In this document: one piece after another, positions 42,619-54,659 of the stretch | Numbering within the stretch: the stretch's first letter is position 1 | How the letters are laid out: every line of letters starts with the position of its first letter | NCBI GenBank assembly: GCA_002105175.1 | Contig: MCGE01000005.1 | Location: 1,054,001 to 1,118,000, forward strand | DNA from: Absidia repens | Lineage: Eukaryota > Mucoromycota > Mucoromycetes > Mucorales > Cunninghamellaceae | Reading direction: 5' to 3' | DNA: 64,000 bases | Program-made: the position numbers and the translations under genes | Notes under the pieces: generated by a model | Database searches by the model: none | What the model was told of the DNA's origin: nothing | Seen by the model: the letters and a program-made list of their open reading frames with translations, nothing else

Positions 42619-43452
42619 ATGTCAACACAAAGTAGTGGAAGTGGAAGTGGAAGTGATACCAGTTTAGATCCCCATGAACATCTTCCCTCACATATGACTG
42701 GTAGTAAACGAAAATTAGTCATCGATACTCGACGGGCGGAACAAAACCGTGCAGCACAAAGGGCATTTCGGCAACGCAAGGAACTCTATGTCAAGGAACT
42801 GGAAAATAAAGTACGTGATATGGAAATATTGAAGGATCGTGTGAAAAGACTGGAAGTAGAAAATGAACGATTGAAGTATCGTGTATGGGAATTCGAGTCA
42901 TCACCCAACTCTACCTCAACAGCAGCAACAGGAACAGAAGTACCAGCAGTAGCAGTTACCAATAACAACATACCGCGAACGTCAACGTCTTCGTATCACA
43001 GCCACCAGTCTTCTAATGGCGAGGATGAAAGTGAATCAGGACGTTACTCTCAACTAAATCACTGCCAGAAAACCAGCAATACCTTTAGGTCAACAGAAAC
43101 AAATGGAAACCATTCACCAACTGAACCCCTATCACACCCCACAATACCGACCTCAACAGCAACAACAACAACAACAGTGACGCATCATATACTTCCACCA
43201 CCTTCACCGTCGCCTTCCGTCTTTAGACCTATACCAGTAGCTTATTGGGACAAGGAAAGTACTAGTAAACAACAACAGCATGAATCCATACCGCAACATC
43301 ACCATAACGGGGACAACTCCACTACACATTCTGAACAAGGTCGTGTCTTGGATGATTTAGCTTCTATTTTACGAACTCGCCATCGACCACCGATTCGACA
43401 ACAACAAGAGCAACAACACCAACCACTTAAACCTGAACCAATGCATACATGA
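42619..43452 (+). CDS. bZIP transcription factor, Yap/Pap1 (AP-1) type
   Basis: Single exon, 277 aa. Basic region DTRRAEQNRAAQRAFRQRKE (about residues 37-56) carries the Pap1/Yap signature NxxAQxxFR, which contacts TTACGTAA/TTAGTAA-like sites. A leucine-zipper coiled coil follows: ELENKVRDMEILKDRVKRL, then EVENERLKYRVWEFE. The rest is Ser/Thr/His/Gln-rich and disordered. I find no Cys-rich redox domains of the kind used by Yap1/Pap1 for oxidative-stress sensing, so this is a smaller AP-1-type factor, not a clear Yap1 orthologue. Poly-A signal AATAAA at 43727. Divergent from the PPR-like gene. Confidence 0.93.
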   Translation: MSTQSSGSGSGSDTSLDPHEHLPSHMTGSKRKLVIDTRRAEQNRAAQRAFRQRKELYVKELENKVRDMEILKDRVKRLEVENERLKYRVWEFESSPNSTSTAATGTEVPAVAVTNNNIPRTSTSSYHSHQSSNGEDESESGRYSQLNHCQKTSNTFRSTETNGNHSPTEPLSHPTIPTSTATTTTTVTHHILPPPSPSPSVFRPIPVAYWDKESTSKQQQHESIPQHHHNGDNSTTHSEQGRVLDDLASILRTRHRPPIRQQQEQQHQPLKPEPMHT

Positions 43453-44501
43453 CCCTCTTTTTTCTCTGCCCCACACACTTCCCCTTATTTATTTTTTTTT
43501 ACTTTTTTATTTTATTTTAATCATTACTGATTTTCTTGCTTCCTCTCCCCTTTCCCCGCTCTCCCCTTTATTGCCATCAACCTTAGTTTGGTCATTTTGT
43601 GTTTGTGTTTGTTTTACTTTTAGTCAATCATTTACTACTTGAATATCTATTTAGTTTATCTTTTTATCTTTTCTTTTATTTGTTGTTGAATATATATATA
43701 TATTGTTATACCTGTTTTATCATTTCAATAAAAAAATCCTTTTTTTTTTTTTTTTTTTGCTATATATACAAATAATATATACTGTCTTCTTTTCCCATCA
43801 TGATATAGTTACTCTTTTTAGTATGATGTAATCCGCTGATCTTTTTATGGTAAATCATAAAATCAAAAATAAGCATCCTGTGTGTTTCTGTGTAGGTAAG
43901 CAAGACCCATTCTCTCTCCTTTGATATGATGCCCCCCCATACACCCCCCTGAATTATTTGTGCCTTCTTTTCGTCGTCATTGTGATACAAAATAAAAAAA
44001 CATGGTTCACTCATACATACACCCTGTTTGAGTTGGTTGATAATGGGCAAAATGATACTGTATGAGTTGGGTCATTGATCCAAACAAGAAATTCATACAC
44101 ACACTCTTAGTAAGCGAGCTTTATGGTTCCTCCGACCAAAACCTTTTTTTATTTGTTTTTACGTAATACTATTTTAAGACATTTTTGATCTCAAAAATAC
44201 AGCTGTACATAAGATCACACAAAATTCGAGCGACGATGATGATTTTATGCGGTTCATGTATTTTTCTGTAGTGAATAATGGAAAAAAAAAAGATAGACAA
44301 AGGGATATATATACATATCGTTCATAAAAACAAAGATTCATGGCTGATCCAACCAAAAATTAGAGTGTCAAATTAATTACATACATACAACAAGAACGGA
44401 TTTTATTTAAAAACAAAAAAACATATATACAATTTTACTACAAAATAAAAAATAAACAGAACTAAATAACTAGATAACTAAATATTGACTACACTATAAA
44501 A
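43453..44501. other. Convergent 3' region, bZIP / SDS23
   Basis: About 1 kb between two gene ends. Pyrimidine-rich bZIP 3' UTR, AATAAA at 43727-43732, a T19 tract after it, then AT-rich DNA up to the SDS23 stop. No supported gene. Confidence 0.5.
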
Positions 44502-46029
44502 CTATTGAGGTTCTCCAGGATTTGCCACTGCCGAGATTGCTTGCATCACATCCGTTAATGATACTACACCAATGGGCCGATTCATTTCATCTGTCATCCA
44601 TACACGATGCGCCTTTGTGGCAAGTAACTTGGCAATCGAGAATCCCAAAGTTGTGTCCAATCGTACATCAAATACTGGCAAACGATCCTGGAGACAAAAA
44701 AGAAACGGTCAGACAAAATTCAACGTTGACAACCAATCAGCAACTTGTCAATAACCCGTAATTTTTTTGTGGTACTTACTTGTCCATCATCAATGCCTTG
44801 TTGGATTCGGATTAGACTGACAAATTGTAGGCACGTGTCCCATAATATACGACGATCATTGCTTTTCAATACATGCTATGATAAGATAAACACGTTGTGA
44901 AGAAGAAGACATCACTAATCACTTTTTTTTTTTTTTTTTTTTTTTTTTCATTCAGGTTGACGGGATTCTGTGTGTCATTGTGTTACCTTAACATCTGTCA
45001 TACTAATATTTCCGAGAATAACACCCATTTGACCCAACACCGCCACCGATGATACGTTGGAGTGATTCATCTGAGAGAGTGCATTCAATACAGGTGAATC
45101 AGCATTGACCGAGATCACCTCTGTTTGACCAAGATTCAATTCCCGCAACTAGTGAAGGGTAATCAAACGTAAAGACTTTAGTGACTAGGATGTCATTCAA
45201 TCTAATTGTTTTTTTGTTTTTTTACCGTCTTGTTCATCAAACTCTCAATCTCTGGGAATTGATGTCTGTTTTCAAAGAGATATTTGACCACTGTTGACTG
45301 TGACAATATGCCTTTTACTTGACCATTTGGATCTAATACACATACTGAACATTGGCAGTTAAAAAAAAGTGAGTTGTGAATATAAAAGGTAAAGAAAGCA
45401 GAGATTGTCTTATTTACCTCGATGGGTTCCACAGCTGAATTCATCAACGGCAGACAACAATGTAGCTTCAGGTAGTATAGAATAGAATGGATTCTTCTGA
45501 GATAAATCTATATGAACCAATAATAAACAAATAAAAATCAGTAAAGCGAGTATTTTCATTGTAGATTCATTTTACCACTAGCCAAAGATACTGGGACTTG
45601 TTTTCCTTGTAGAGCCCTTTTAACAATATCGCGGATTTCCAAAGAGCTACCTTCGTCCGCTGACGTTTTTCGTAAAACCAATAGGATATAAGCAATCACG
45701 TCGGCATAGTCAAAGAAGCCATCATATGTTTTACCGCCATGTATAGTCTGTTTGTTCGCTTTTGGGTCAACATGTGTATAAACAGGTGCTGAAGAGATGT
45801 TGTTGTCTATTAAAACGTTACAAGCTTGTTCAACAGGTAGAGCGCCATCACTAAAAAGGTAAAGGTAAAAACACACATACATTCATATTCATATATATTA
45901 ACGCGGAGAACTGATAAAACAAGTGGAACAGCATACGTACATTTCAATAACATCCTGATTTGCGATCAAAGAAGATGCTTTGACCATAGTCCAATCATGG
46001 GTTTCAGTTGTAATGCCTTCCCTATGCAT
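44502..46029 (-). CDS. SDS23: Sds23/Moc1-type four-CBS-domain protein
   Basis: Seven exons, 46029-45941, 45850-45576, 45507-45418, 45344-45226, 45148-44987, 44875-44780 and 44687-44502, give 338 aa. Blocks align in order with yeast Sds23/fission yeast Sds23-Moc1: DGALPVEQACNVLIDNNIS, FDYADVIAYILLVL, KNPFYSILPEATLL, KGILSQSTVVKYLFENRHQF, 'SMTDVKHVL' and KLLATKAHRVWM. The protein consists of tandem CBS pairs, which bind adenine nucleotides. In fission yeast it inhibits PP2A/PP6-type phosphatases and links glucose status to cell-cycle progression. It is shorter at both ends than yeast proteins (no long Ser-rich tails). This is distinct from Snf4, to which CBS proteins are easily mis-assigned. 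Confidence 0.92.
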
Positions 46030-46872
46030 TTTGTTGAGTAAAAAAAAAAAAAAAAAAAGAAGAGCGAGAGTGAGGGAAAAGAAAAAAAATAATGATTAAT
46101 GCTGGAGATGACTTTTAAATGCCGCTCGATTTTCTCCAGCTTGTTGTTTCACTCAAGCGGGCGTAAATCAACATGCTGATTTAATGGCCCAAATCATTCG
46201 GTATCACTAAACTGACCTACTTGTACGTACTACGCCCATGTTTAAAGAACAGGTTTTTAAGGGTCTTGAAGCATAGATGTCTAACAATCAAAATAATTGA
46301 CATCATATATTATGCAATCAAGTTGGATAATAAAAAAAGGAGAGTATCTCCATAAACCCTTTTCACCTCCATAGTAATTTATATGATAATGATGGCTTAT
46401 AAAAAGCAGAAGGGGGGAGAGCGTGGGTACCCATATACAAAAGCGGATTATTGGTTCAACTATGAGTGTTACACCAGCATCCCATTATCATATCGTTTTT
46501 CTATAGTCTTGTAGAATTTCTCCCTTGGATGAGCATAGGAATAGAGAACAGCCATTTATTTGGTTTGAAAAGGGGGTCTCCGTCAAATGAATGAGTGATA
46601 AGCTTGTTAGTAAGAAATTTGGGGATGATGGGATTCAATAAATAAGGGACCAACCGAGGGCCATGTGATCGCCCAGCCCAACTCTGTACTGATCATTTTC
46701 AAATCCCGTCTCCCGAGGTAAGGCTGTTAGGTAAGCGCTCTTTTTTTTTTTTGGAGCACAGAAAGACCCAAAAAAAAAGGCATTTTTTGCCTTCCTCTCC
46801 CCCCCCCATTTCTTTCTTTCTCTTTCTTTCTCTCTCCGTCTTTTTTTTTTATATTATATACTTACTCTGTCC
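46030..46872. promoter_or_regulatory. Divergent promoter, SDS23 / Nrg1-like gene
   Basis: 843 bp between divergent starts. TTTCAAATCCCGTC at 46697-46710 is identical to the start of repeat copy A. A CTTT microsatellite and T tracts sit immediately before the Nrg1-like start. Regulatory role inferred from position only. Confidence 0.5.
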
Positions 46873-48545
46873 ATGTTGAACGAAGATCGACAGTTGAAGG
46901 ACTCTACATTATCAGTCATTGATGCCTCAGGGAGACAAATTAGTCTGTTGAATGATAACGGAAGACTTGATACTAGCGATCCTTCCTCACCTCAATCACA
47001 CTCTTCAGATGAACCTACCACCACTGCCACTACTACTACGTGGATGCCTCCCGTTATACATACTAATTCTACTATAGACCAACTTCAGCAACATCAGCAA
47101 CAACAACACAATCCATCTTCTTCGACAAACTCCAAACGGAAATACCACTGTTCTGAACCTTCCTGCAACAAATCATTTACAACTAGGTTTGTTCCCCCTA
47201 TTTATTACCACACCTTGATACTGTGTAACATGCCTTTTTTTTTTTACCACTTCAACTCACTCTTTCTTTCTCCTTAATCTATAGTGGACATCTTGCGAGG
47301 CATTACAGAATACATACCGGTGAGAAAAACTTCCCCTGTCTTTTTCCTGGCTGTCAATCTCGCTTCTCTAGACAAGACAACATGATGCAGCATTACCGTA
47401 CACACATGTCGCCAAAATCAAGAAGGACGATGAAACGACCCTCAACCACTGAAGACGCACACCCTCGACCTCGTTTACATGCTCACCACCGTATCCGATC
47501 TGATCCTTACCAAGTCGATCCCCCTTTGACCATAGACCAACATCTCAGCAATTATCATCGCTCATTGGTTGTTGCACCTGTCAGCATCACCTCATCTACT
47601 TCATCCACTTTATCATCAACAACAACGCCACTCTCTTCTATCAATAACATCAACAATAATAATACCCCATCTCCATTATCTACGACCTGTACTGATACTT
47701 CAATATCTCCTTCGCAAAGAATATTCCAACGCAATCAACATCAACTCCAAAATCGGCATTATCCTTACACTCATCATCAACATCAAGTATCTTTGTCTTC
47801 AGCCTCATCGTCATCTTCCTCGTCACCATCCTCTCCTCCTCCTCTTTTACACTCTTCTTCCACTCCTCCTCGTACCTTGTCTTCATTCTCTTCCGATCTA
47901 CAATCATTTACTTCTCCCTCTAGTCTCACTGGTGCTTTTACTTCCATGAGGACGGCGTCTGCGCCCTTTGTTTCTACTAGGTCGCCTTTCTCATCATCCC
48001 CTTCATCTTCTTCACCATCGGCTAGATCAGTTGCAAACGAAGCTTCTACATCATTTACCACTACCTCCACATCACCTCCCTATCCATCAGCAGCGCCATC
48101 ATCTTCTTCATCAGCGGATTCTTCCACTGCCTCTGTATCACATAACCTAGTGGATAGCTCACCATCAGCACCAGCGTCAGCGCCAACATCAGCATCAACA
48201 CAGGTACCAGTAGCAGCAGCACCAATGTTTTACCGACACAGACCACTTGTGTATTGTACACAGTCCACGTCCACCCACACTACGGCGGCTTCTCCCAACC
48301 ATCTCACCTCTTCATCCTCTAGTGCTGGTCACCAACATACATCCCATCCATTCGGGTTTACTTTATTGCATCCTCCTCCCCCTTCTTCATCGACTTCTTC
48401 CACCACTAGCAATAGTCATTCCCTTCCTGATCATCCCCATCCAACCTCCTCCTCCAGTTCTTCGTCGAACAACAACAAAAACGAAAAGGACAAAAAAGAA
48501 GACAGTTTATTACAATTAGCTCATATAGTTAGTACTTTTGGTTGA
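46873..48545 (+). CDS. Nrg1-type C2H2 zinc-finger repressor
   Basis: Two exons, 46873-47186 and 47285-48545, give 524 aa. Two fingers at about residues 88-145: YHCSEPSCNKSFTTSGHLAR, HYRIHTGEKNFPC, then RFSRQDNMMQHYRTH. FTTSGHLARH..RIHTGEKN and RFSRxDNxxQHYRTH are signatures of yeast Nrg1/Nrg2, glucose-dependent repressors that recruit Tup1-Ssn6. The intron splits finger 1 inside TTSGH; the donor is GTTTGT, somewhat atypical, but it alone restores the motif. The C-terminal 370 residues are extremely Ser/Thr/Pro-rich and disordered. The role in this organism (carbon/stress repression, morphology) is inference. An AATAAA lies shortly after the stop. Confidence 0.88.
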
Positions 48546-49990
48546 ATTGATTTGATTGAAATAAAGATAAAGGTTATTGCTTGGTTTTCATTGATTGAAT
48601 GCTGTATTGTGTCTTTTTTTTTTTTTTTTTTTTTTTGTTGTTGTTCGGAGGTCCCTTGATTAGTTTATCGTTGGTTTTTTTTTTAGATCCTTCCGTTCCA
48701 GGGAACGGTTTCATTACGAAAAAAAAAAAATAGGTCGGAGCATCAAGTCTAGTAAGAACCCTTAACAGTGCTGTCCAGGGTGTGAAAAACGGTTGTTTGT
48801 TCTACTATCAAGGGGGGAAGTGGGGAAAAGAGAAAAAGGTTATGGTTGAGTTTTACGTCGGCGACCGATTTTGCCACCAACCAATCATCATCTGAAAGAA
48901 GGACTAGAATCCCGCCCCCCTTAATCGAAAAAAGAAACTTTCCGAGGAACAATATATAAAAACAGGGTAGTGTAAGGGATTCAGGAAAAAAAAAAAAGAT
49001 AGTGTGTGTGGTTCACAAAAAAAAAAAAGAGGGTTTAGCGGGGTATCGGGAAATCGTTTTAAGTTTGGAGGATCTGTTTATAGCATAGACTAGCTTTTTT
49101 TTTTTTTTTTATTTCTCTCCAGCTTTCGATGTCACCAAATGTACGACATGGTTAGCGGTTATAGATATCACTTTTATAAGCTTCAATGTATTTTCCAGGG
49201 CCATGAGAAAAAAAAAAAGAAAAATTCATCTGACAGCAGATCCCAGTTCTGGTTTTCGTAAAAACACACGCACACACACACACCTGACAGGTAGCTGAAA
49301 GCTTTTACTCTTACTGCAAGGAGAAGAAAGTTCCAATATAGAATGGTGATGTTGTAAATAAAGAAAAACAAAGACGAGATGAAACGCCACAAAGCATCGG
49401 TCAACATACTAGTCAAAGGCCCCGTACAAAAAAAAAAAAGAACTCCATGGTTCATTCGTGGGACAAAAATAGTAAATAGTTGGAGTGTTTTATTATGAAT
49501 TCATAAATCAAGAGAAACTAAACTATTAAAAGGTCAGTCTGATCAATCTAAAAGGATGGGGGGGGGGAAGGAGGAAGACTAACTAAATTGGTACGGGGAA
49601 CTGTGGAGATTCGATGGCCAAATAATTAAAGCGAAAATTTTCCTTGTCTATCCAATTAGCGCAGACTTACAGTAAATATACACGGAAATGATAACATTTG
49701 TCAGCCATTTTGCTTTCTTACCTGTTACATAATCCTTCACCAGAAGCCACTGTATGAGGTGGTGGATCCAAACTCACTTCTGGTCAATTGCGTAGGTCAC
49801 AGAAAAAAGGAGCACATATCTAAGATTAGTCGAAATAGCGCTGTTAGTTCCCTCTTTTTTATCATTTGTTAATTGAGTGTCGTATATATTGTTCTGATTA
49901 CCTTGATTCTTAATATGTGAATCCTATCGCCACCAGTCATCCATCTTTTTTTGTAGTTGGTTGTCGAGTCGCCTATCAAAAATGGGGAAG

Positions 49991-50030
<40 letters not shown>

Positions 50031-51638
50031 AAAGCCACTATATTTCAAATATCAATAGAAGGTGGTCATCGAATCCACCTGTAGCGTCAAAGACCTTGAT
50101 ACCAATGTCATTTTTTCCCTAAGAAATCATAATAGCTGTAAAATAATCAGTCAAAAAGTCATTCCCCGCATGCCTTCCAAGTACCTGTCGTCTTTATCCT
50201 GAATATCCCCTTCCAATACCACCCTCCCCCCTGAAACCCCTGTGCATGGGCCACCACCAACGTAAAAAAAAAAAAAATGCCGCCAGCCAACGGTCGTGCC
50301 TAGAGTACACTCCATGTCATCCACCTAACATTTTATCCCACTGTTTTCTTTCAGAGCTTGCATCTTTTTTGAGCGTCCTTCAATACATAAAGATAATGTG
50401 CCTGGAATGCAAATGAGAGCATGTCCTGGACACATGGTTTGAATCACGACATCTTGGGCGAGAGGGGGAGAGGGAAGGAATGTTTTATCTGAGATTGCAG
50501 AATAAAAATAAAAGTAGGCGTATTGTGGTATTGTTGTGATAGAGAATCAGGGGAGGGAGGGGTAGGCCGAAAAAAAATGCAGGATTTTTTTTCTTTTTTT
50601 TTTTTGATTTCATGCTCATCATGTGGCTTTGCGGACTTGGGAACGCACCAAATATATTTTTCGAAACTCACCTCTTGTTTTTTTTTTCTTGTTTTTTTTT
50701 CCACACACACAATAAAAAAACAGGTTTCCATTGCCAAAGATGAAAGTTCATTGTTACTTTTGTTTTGCCTGCCGAGATGGATCAGCAGTTTTTAGATGAA
50801 ACCAAGATGAAATAAAGAACTCACTATAGACTCATATCCGAAAGGTTTTTGGCTATCGAGACAGATACGGGCTCTACATGTATTTATTTACCACCAAAAA
50901 CAAAATGAAAAATGACAAAACTTGATTTTGTTTTTATTAGGTCTTTGTTAGTTTGTGCTATATCTAAGTATCTAGGCAAGGTACTTTATTTTATATGAAA
51001 AGATTCACTGTTTCCCCTTTCTATCAAATAGATTACCTATGACTGTTCTACAGCGCAAGTGATATCAACTCGTAAAGAACTCGGATAGTTAGAAAGCTTA
51101 GAGCTAGCTAGCCACCTGAATATCTTATAGTGATACACGAGGTCTCGGACTGTCTGTGGGAAGAAGCAATTTATGCGATTATAGATGACGAGGAAGAGGA
51201 TAAATTCACAAGGTATTCATGGGTTTTCTTTGCTGATGGATGATAACTAAGAATTGGTGTGTCCTTGCCTTTTGGTGAATAGGGATCGTTCATTTTGTGA
51301 CTCAAGAAGAATTGTTATGAAATTTGTCCTGGTTATCGTATCCTTCCTATATTAAACTAGATATATACACTCCCCCCTTCCTTTATTACTTTTAGTATAT
51401 AAATATTAGTGTTATTATTATTATGATTCCCTCCTTCACCAATAAAAAAATCACTTATTTTACGTATTGTCTTTGCCTACCATACTTGTCAAAAATAGCT
51501 CCCAGTAAGTAGTTTTTGGGAAATCGATTTTAAAGACCGCGGGGTTTTTGTTTTGTTTTTATTTTCTTTCTGCCTTTTTGATTTCTTCTTTTTTTTTTTG
51601 TCTATTTTGTTTCCTCCTTCGAACTTTTTTTATTCGCT
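48546..51638. other. Gene-free stretch of 3.1 kb
   Basis: No supported gene on either strand. Contains T-tracts (48616-48636), an ACAC run (49265-49283), an A35 tract (49993-50027) and a purine-rich segment near 50460-50580. GAATCCCGCCCCC near 48907 resembles part of the repeat boundary module. Small ORFs are low complexity. Confidence 0.5.
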
Positions 51639-52400
51639 ATGGGATCAACATCAAGGGAATTCGTGGAATCGTACGTTAAGGATATTAGTCAAGATACTGA
51701 AGCGTATTTGGCTGAGCAACAACCCAATTATGATGCGTCCAAAACAGCAACAATGCCAACACCACCCATAAACGACGGCTCGACATCCTCGAAGAAAGAC
51801 GATCATCGATCCGATCCACCCCCTGATCCTTCGGCTCATTTTGCTTTCCATAAAACCACTACCAATCCAATGGAGTCAGCTTCTGATTATTCCCAGCAAC
51901 AGCAACAACAACAGCAACAGCAGCAAGAACCTCAAGTGGTATGGACGGTGCGTGACTTCACTGACCAACGAAGGGAAATCCATGATACTGCGTTGGTGAA
52001 TTGCTCCGATTTGCATGTGGATTTGATGCAGTGTTTCCAACATGGGAGCTGGTGGGACAAGGCTAAAATGTGTGAAGATCAAAAACAAAAGTTTTGGAGC
52101 TGCTTCCATTCCCAAAAGGTAACCAAACCCCTCCCCCTCCCCTTATGTCTAATAAATAATACAAGTATGAAACTGGCCCTCTGATGGATGGATTCTCACT
52201 CTTCTTTTTTTTCATTTTACGTAAAATAGAAATTCCTCAAGGCGGCCAACTACAAAGGACCCGTCAGTACACCAGAAGATGACGATATCATTCTCATGGG
52301 CGCATTCAAATTACGTGATCAACTGGAAAAGCAAGCGGACAGCAATGACAAGCCGGCGGAAGATACCAAGGCGAACTCAACCAGCACAGCGTCGGCCTAG
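51639..52400 (+). CDS. Twin CX9C (CHCH) mitochondrial-type protein with polyQ N-terminus
   Basis: Two exons, 51639-52118 and 52230-52400, give 216 aa. The folded part is a helix-turn-helix twin CX9C motif near residues 121-155: CSDLHVDLMQC and CEDQKQKFWSC, each with nine residues between cysteines. Such proteins are oxidised by Mia40 in the mitochondrial intermembrane space and serve in respiratory-chain assembly or structure. Sequence after it (KKFLKAANYKGPVSTPEDD) looks conserved-type. About 115 residues of disordered sequence including Q12 precede the fold, which is unusual, as most twin-CX9C proteins are under 120 aa. I cannot name a specific orthologue. Poly-A signal AATAAA at 52488. Confidence 0.85.
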
Positions 52401-52747
52401 ATTAGCGATTTTACTTTAGTGTATATAGATAGAATTATGAGTTAGTCTTTAATTAGTTTTATTTTGTTGTTGTTGTAGATACTTATCAATAAAAATCAAA
52501 TTTACCCAATACGATGTTGTCCCTGCGAGATAGAAAGAGGCGGAGTTTCGGCCGCTTCTCCCCGCTTCTGTGATGTAGCTTACATTTATGCCATGGTAGA
52601 TTGGTCAGCCTGACAAATGCACTTGAAAAATATAAATAAATTTCGTTCTGGCTTTTTTTTCCATTTTGCATTTTTTTTTTTTTACACATCTTCTTATATA
52701 TCATTTTGAAACCACCTAGTACTCTTATCCGTTTACGATATTCTACA

Positions 52748-54051
52748 ATGTCCACCATTTCCAAACAGCCTGTATTCTTTATATCTCATGGAGGTAAATG
52801 TTACAAAAGCAAACAATACCCTTTACCATAGTTTACTCAAGGATAGTTCCTTTTTTTTATTATTTCTTCTTCCTTCAAACAGGCCCTAATCTCTTGGAAG
52901 ACAACGGCAAACCTGGTGAATTCTATTCGTGGTTTGGATCTTTGTTGAAGAAACAATTAAAGCCGAAAGCTATTGTGATTGTTAGTGCTCATTGGCAAGG
53001 ACAAGGGCGAAACGGGATTTACGGTAATGAAGGGTTACTATGGCATAGTACGAAATTTGTGTATACTCATCAACCTTTTGTTCATACCTTGTATTAGTGG
53101 ATACCTCTGAAAAACCCCAACTCATTTATGACTTTTACGGCTTCCCAAAACACTACTATGAAGAAACTTGGGATCATTCTGGTGAACCTGCCGTTGCGTC
53201 CAAGGTTATTGATTTGTTGAACAAGGTAACACAAACAATGACAAACCTCGGATCATTTGCTCTAATACCTGGACGATTTGAAAATATAGGCAAACATCAA
53301 GGCAGAAGGCAGGACTTACGGTAATGACCATGGCGTCTGGGTACCACTGAAGAGGGCTATGAAATCCAATCCGGATATACCTATTGTGGAAGTCTCAACT
53401 TTTGAACATGAAGACATGGCTGCACATATTAAAATGGGCCAGGCATTGGCGCCTCTTAGGTAACTTATTTCTATATATATATATATATATACAGGGGATG
53501 GGAGTGGGTGGGCGGGATAAGATCGTTACTTATGCCTTTTTTTTTTTTTTTTTAACAATCACAACAATAGGGACGAAGGTATTCTCATCATTGGATCCGG
53601 ATCAGCTGTGCATAATCTTCGAGATTTATGGTCAGGCATGGGCAAAGCTTCTCCAAACTATGTACTAGACTTTGACAAGGAGATGGAACATATTGCTGTG
53701 GAATTACCAGTAAGTGAACTGATTGTGTGTGTGTGTGTATTGTTTTTTTTTGGAATGAGTATTTAAAGAGAATGAGTGATATTAATTCATCTGATTTATC
53801 TTTAGGTTGACGAGCGTGATAAGGCTGCTGAACAACTTAATACACATCCGGCCTTCCGGCCAAGTCATCCTACAGCTGAACATCTTATGCCTTTCCATTT
53901 TGCATTGGGTGCGGCTGGAAACGATCATGGGGCAAAAATCTTGGAGGATTATACTGCTACTATATCATGGGGATCTTACGCCTTCGGCTTGGATAATGAA
54001 CATACCAAGGAATCGCCATACCAAGCTCCTTTTTTCCGAACTGAATTTTAG
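52748..54051 (+). CDS. Extradiol (LigB/DODA-type) aromatic ring-opening dioxygenase
   Basis: Six exons, 52748-52793, 52883-53023, 53098-53225, 53290-53459, 53571-53709 and 53806-54051, give 289 aa. Class III extradiol dioxygenase of the small 4,5-DOPA dioxygenase type. Metal/active-site residues are seen in FISHGGPNLL (His), VSAHWQGQG (His), YGNDHGVWVPL (His) and AEHLMPFHFALGA (His). IGSGSAVHNLRDL is another family block. Iron-dependent ring cleavage of a catechol-like substrate is expected; in plants and basidiomycetes relatives act on DOPA, but many homologues have unknown substrates. Exon 2 donor (TACG|GTAATG) restores RNGIYVDTSEKPQLIYDF. Cytosolic: no targeting signal. Poly-A signal AATAAA at 54123. 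Confidence 0.92.
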
Positions 54052-54531
54052 AGTTAGTTTTTATTCTTAGTGTATTTTTTTTTCTGTTTTGTCTTCTAGT
54101 TAGTCTTGTTGTATATCTGTATAATAAACCATGATATTTACTCTTCGATTAAATATCGATCCTGACTTGTGATGCGATGATGTGATATGTTGGGTATATA
54201 TAATTATCGACGTGCGATAACTAGTATTTAATTCTCTTTAGATTTTAAATAAAAAGGGAAAAGGAAGGAAATGGAACAAGAAAAATTGCTAGACGGAATG
54301 ATGGAATCTTTCTTGCAGATTCGGTGAGTTCTTTTTCATTGTACCATACACAATGAAAACAATGAACTGGGTAGATACAGTATGTCGTTTTAGTAGATGT
54401 TATAATGTTTTATTGGGAAAGATTTGCTAAGCGCAAGGCCTAGGTTGATTAATGTGAATGGTAGAGGGGGAGAAATGGCACAGTTCATATTAAACTACTA
54501 GGAAACACACATACACACACACACACATACA

Positions 54532-54567
<36 letters not shown>

Positions 54568-54659
54568 GCATTCGGGGAGAAACATTTTTACAGTAGCATG
54601 AGCTGGAAAGCAGATGGTTAATAGAGACTCACAAATTAGAGAAAAAGAATGGTTTTGTT
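54052..54659. other. Dioxygenase 3' region
   Basis: AATAAA at 54123-54128, an ACAC run (54508-54528) and an A28 tract (54536-54563). No gene. Confidence 0.4.

Noticed and set aside
44502..46029. Assignment as AMPK gamma subunit Snf4
   Set aside because: Block order and motifs such as FDYADVIAYILLVL and KNPFY fit Sds23/Moc1 better than Snf4.
47680..48261. Overlapping leftward and rightward ORFs inside the Nrg1-like gene
   Set aside because: Shadows of the Ser/Thr/Pro-rich second exon; composition gives open frames on both strands.
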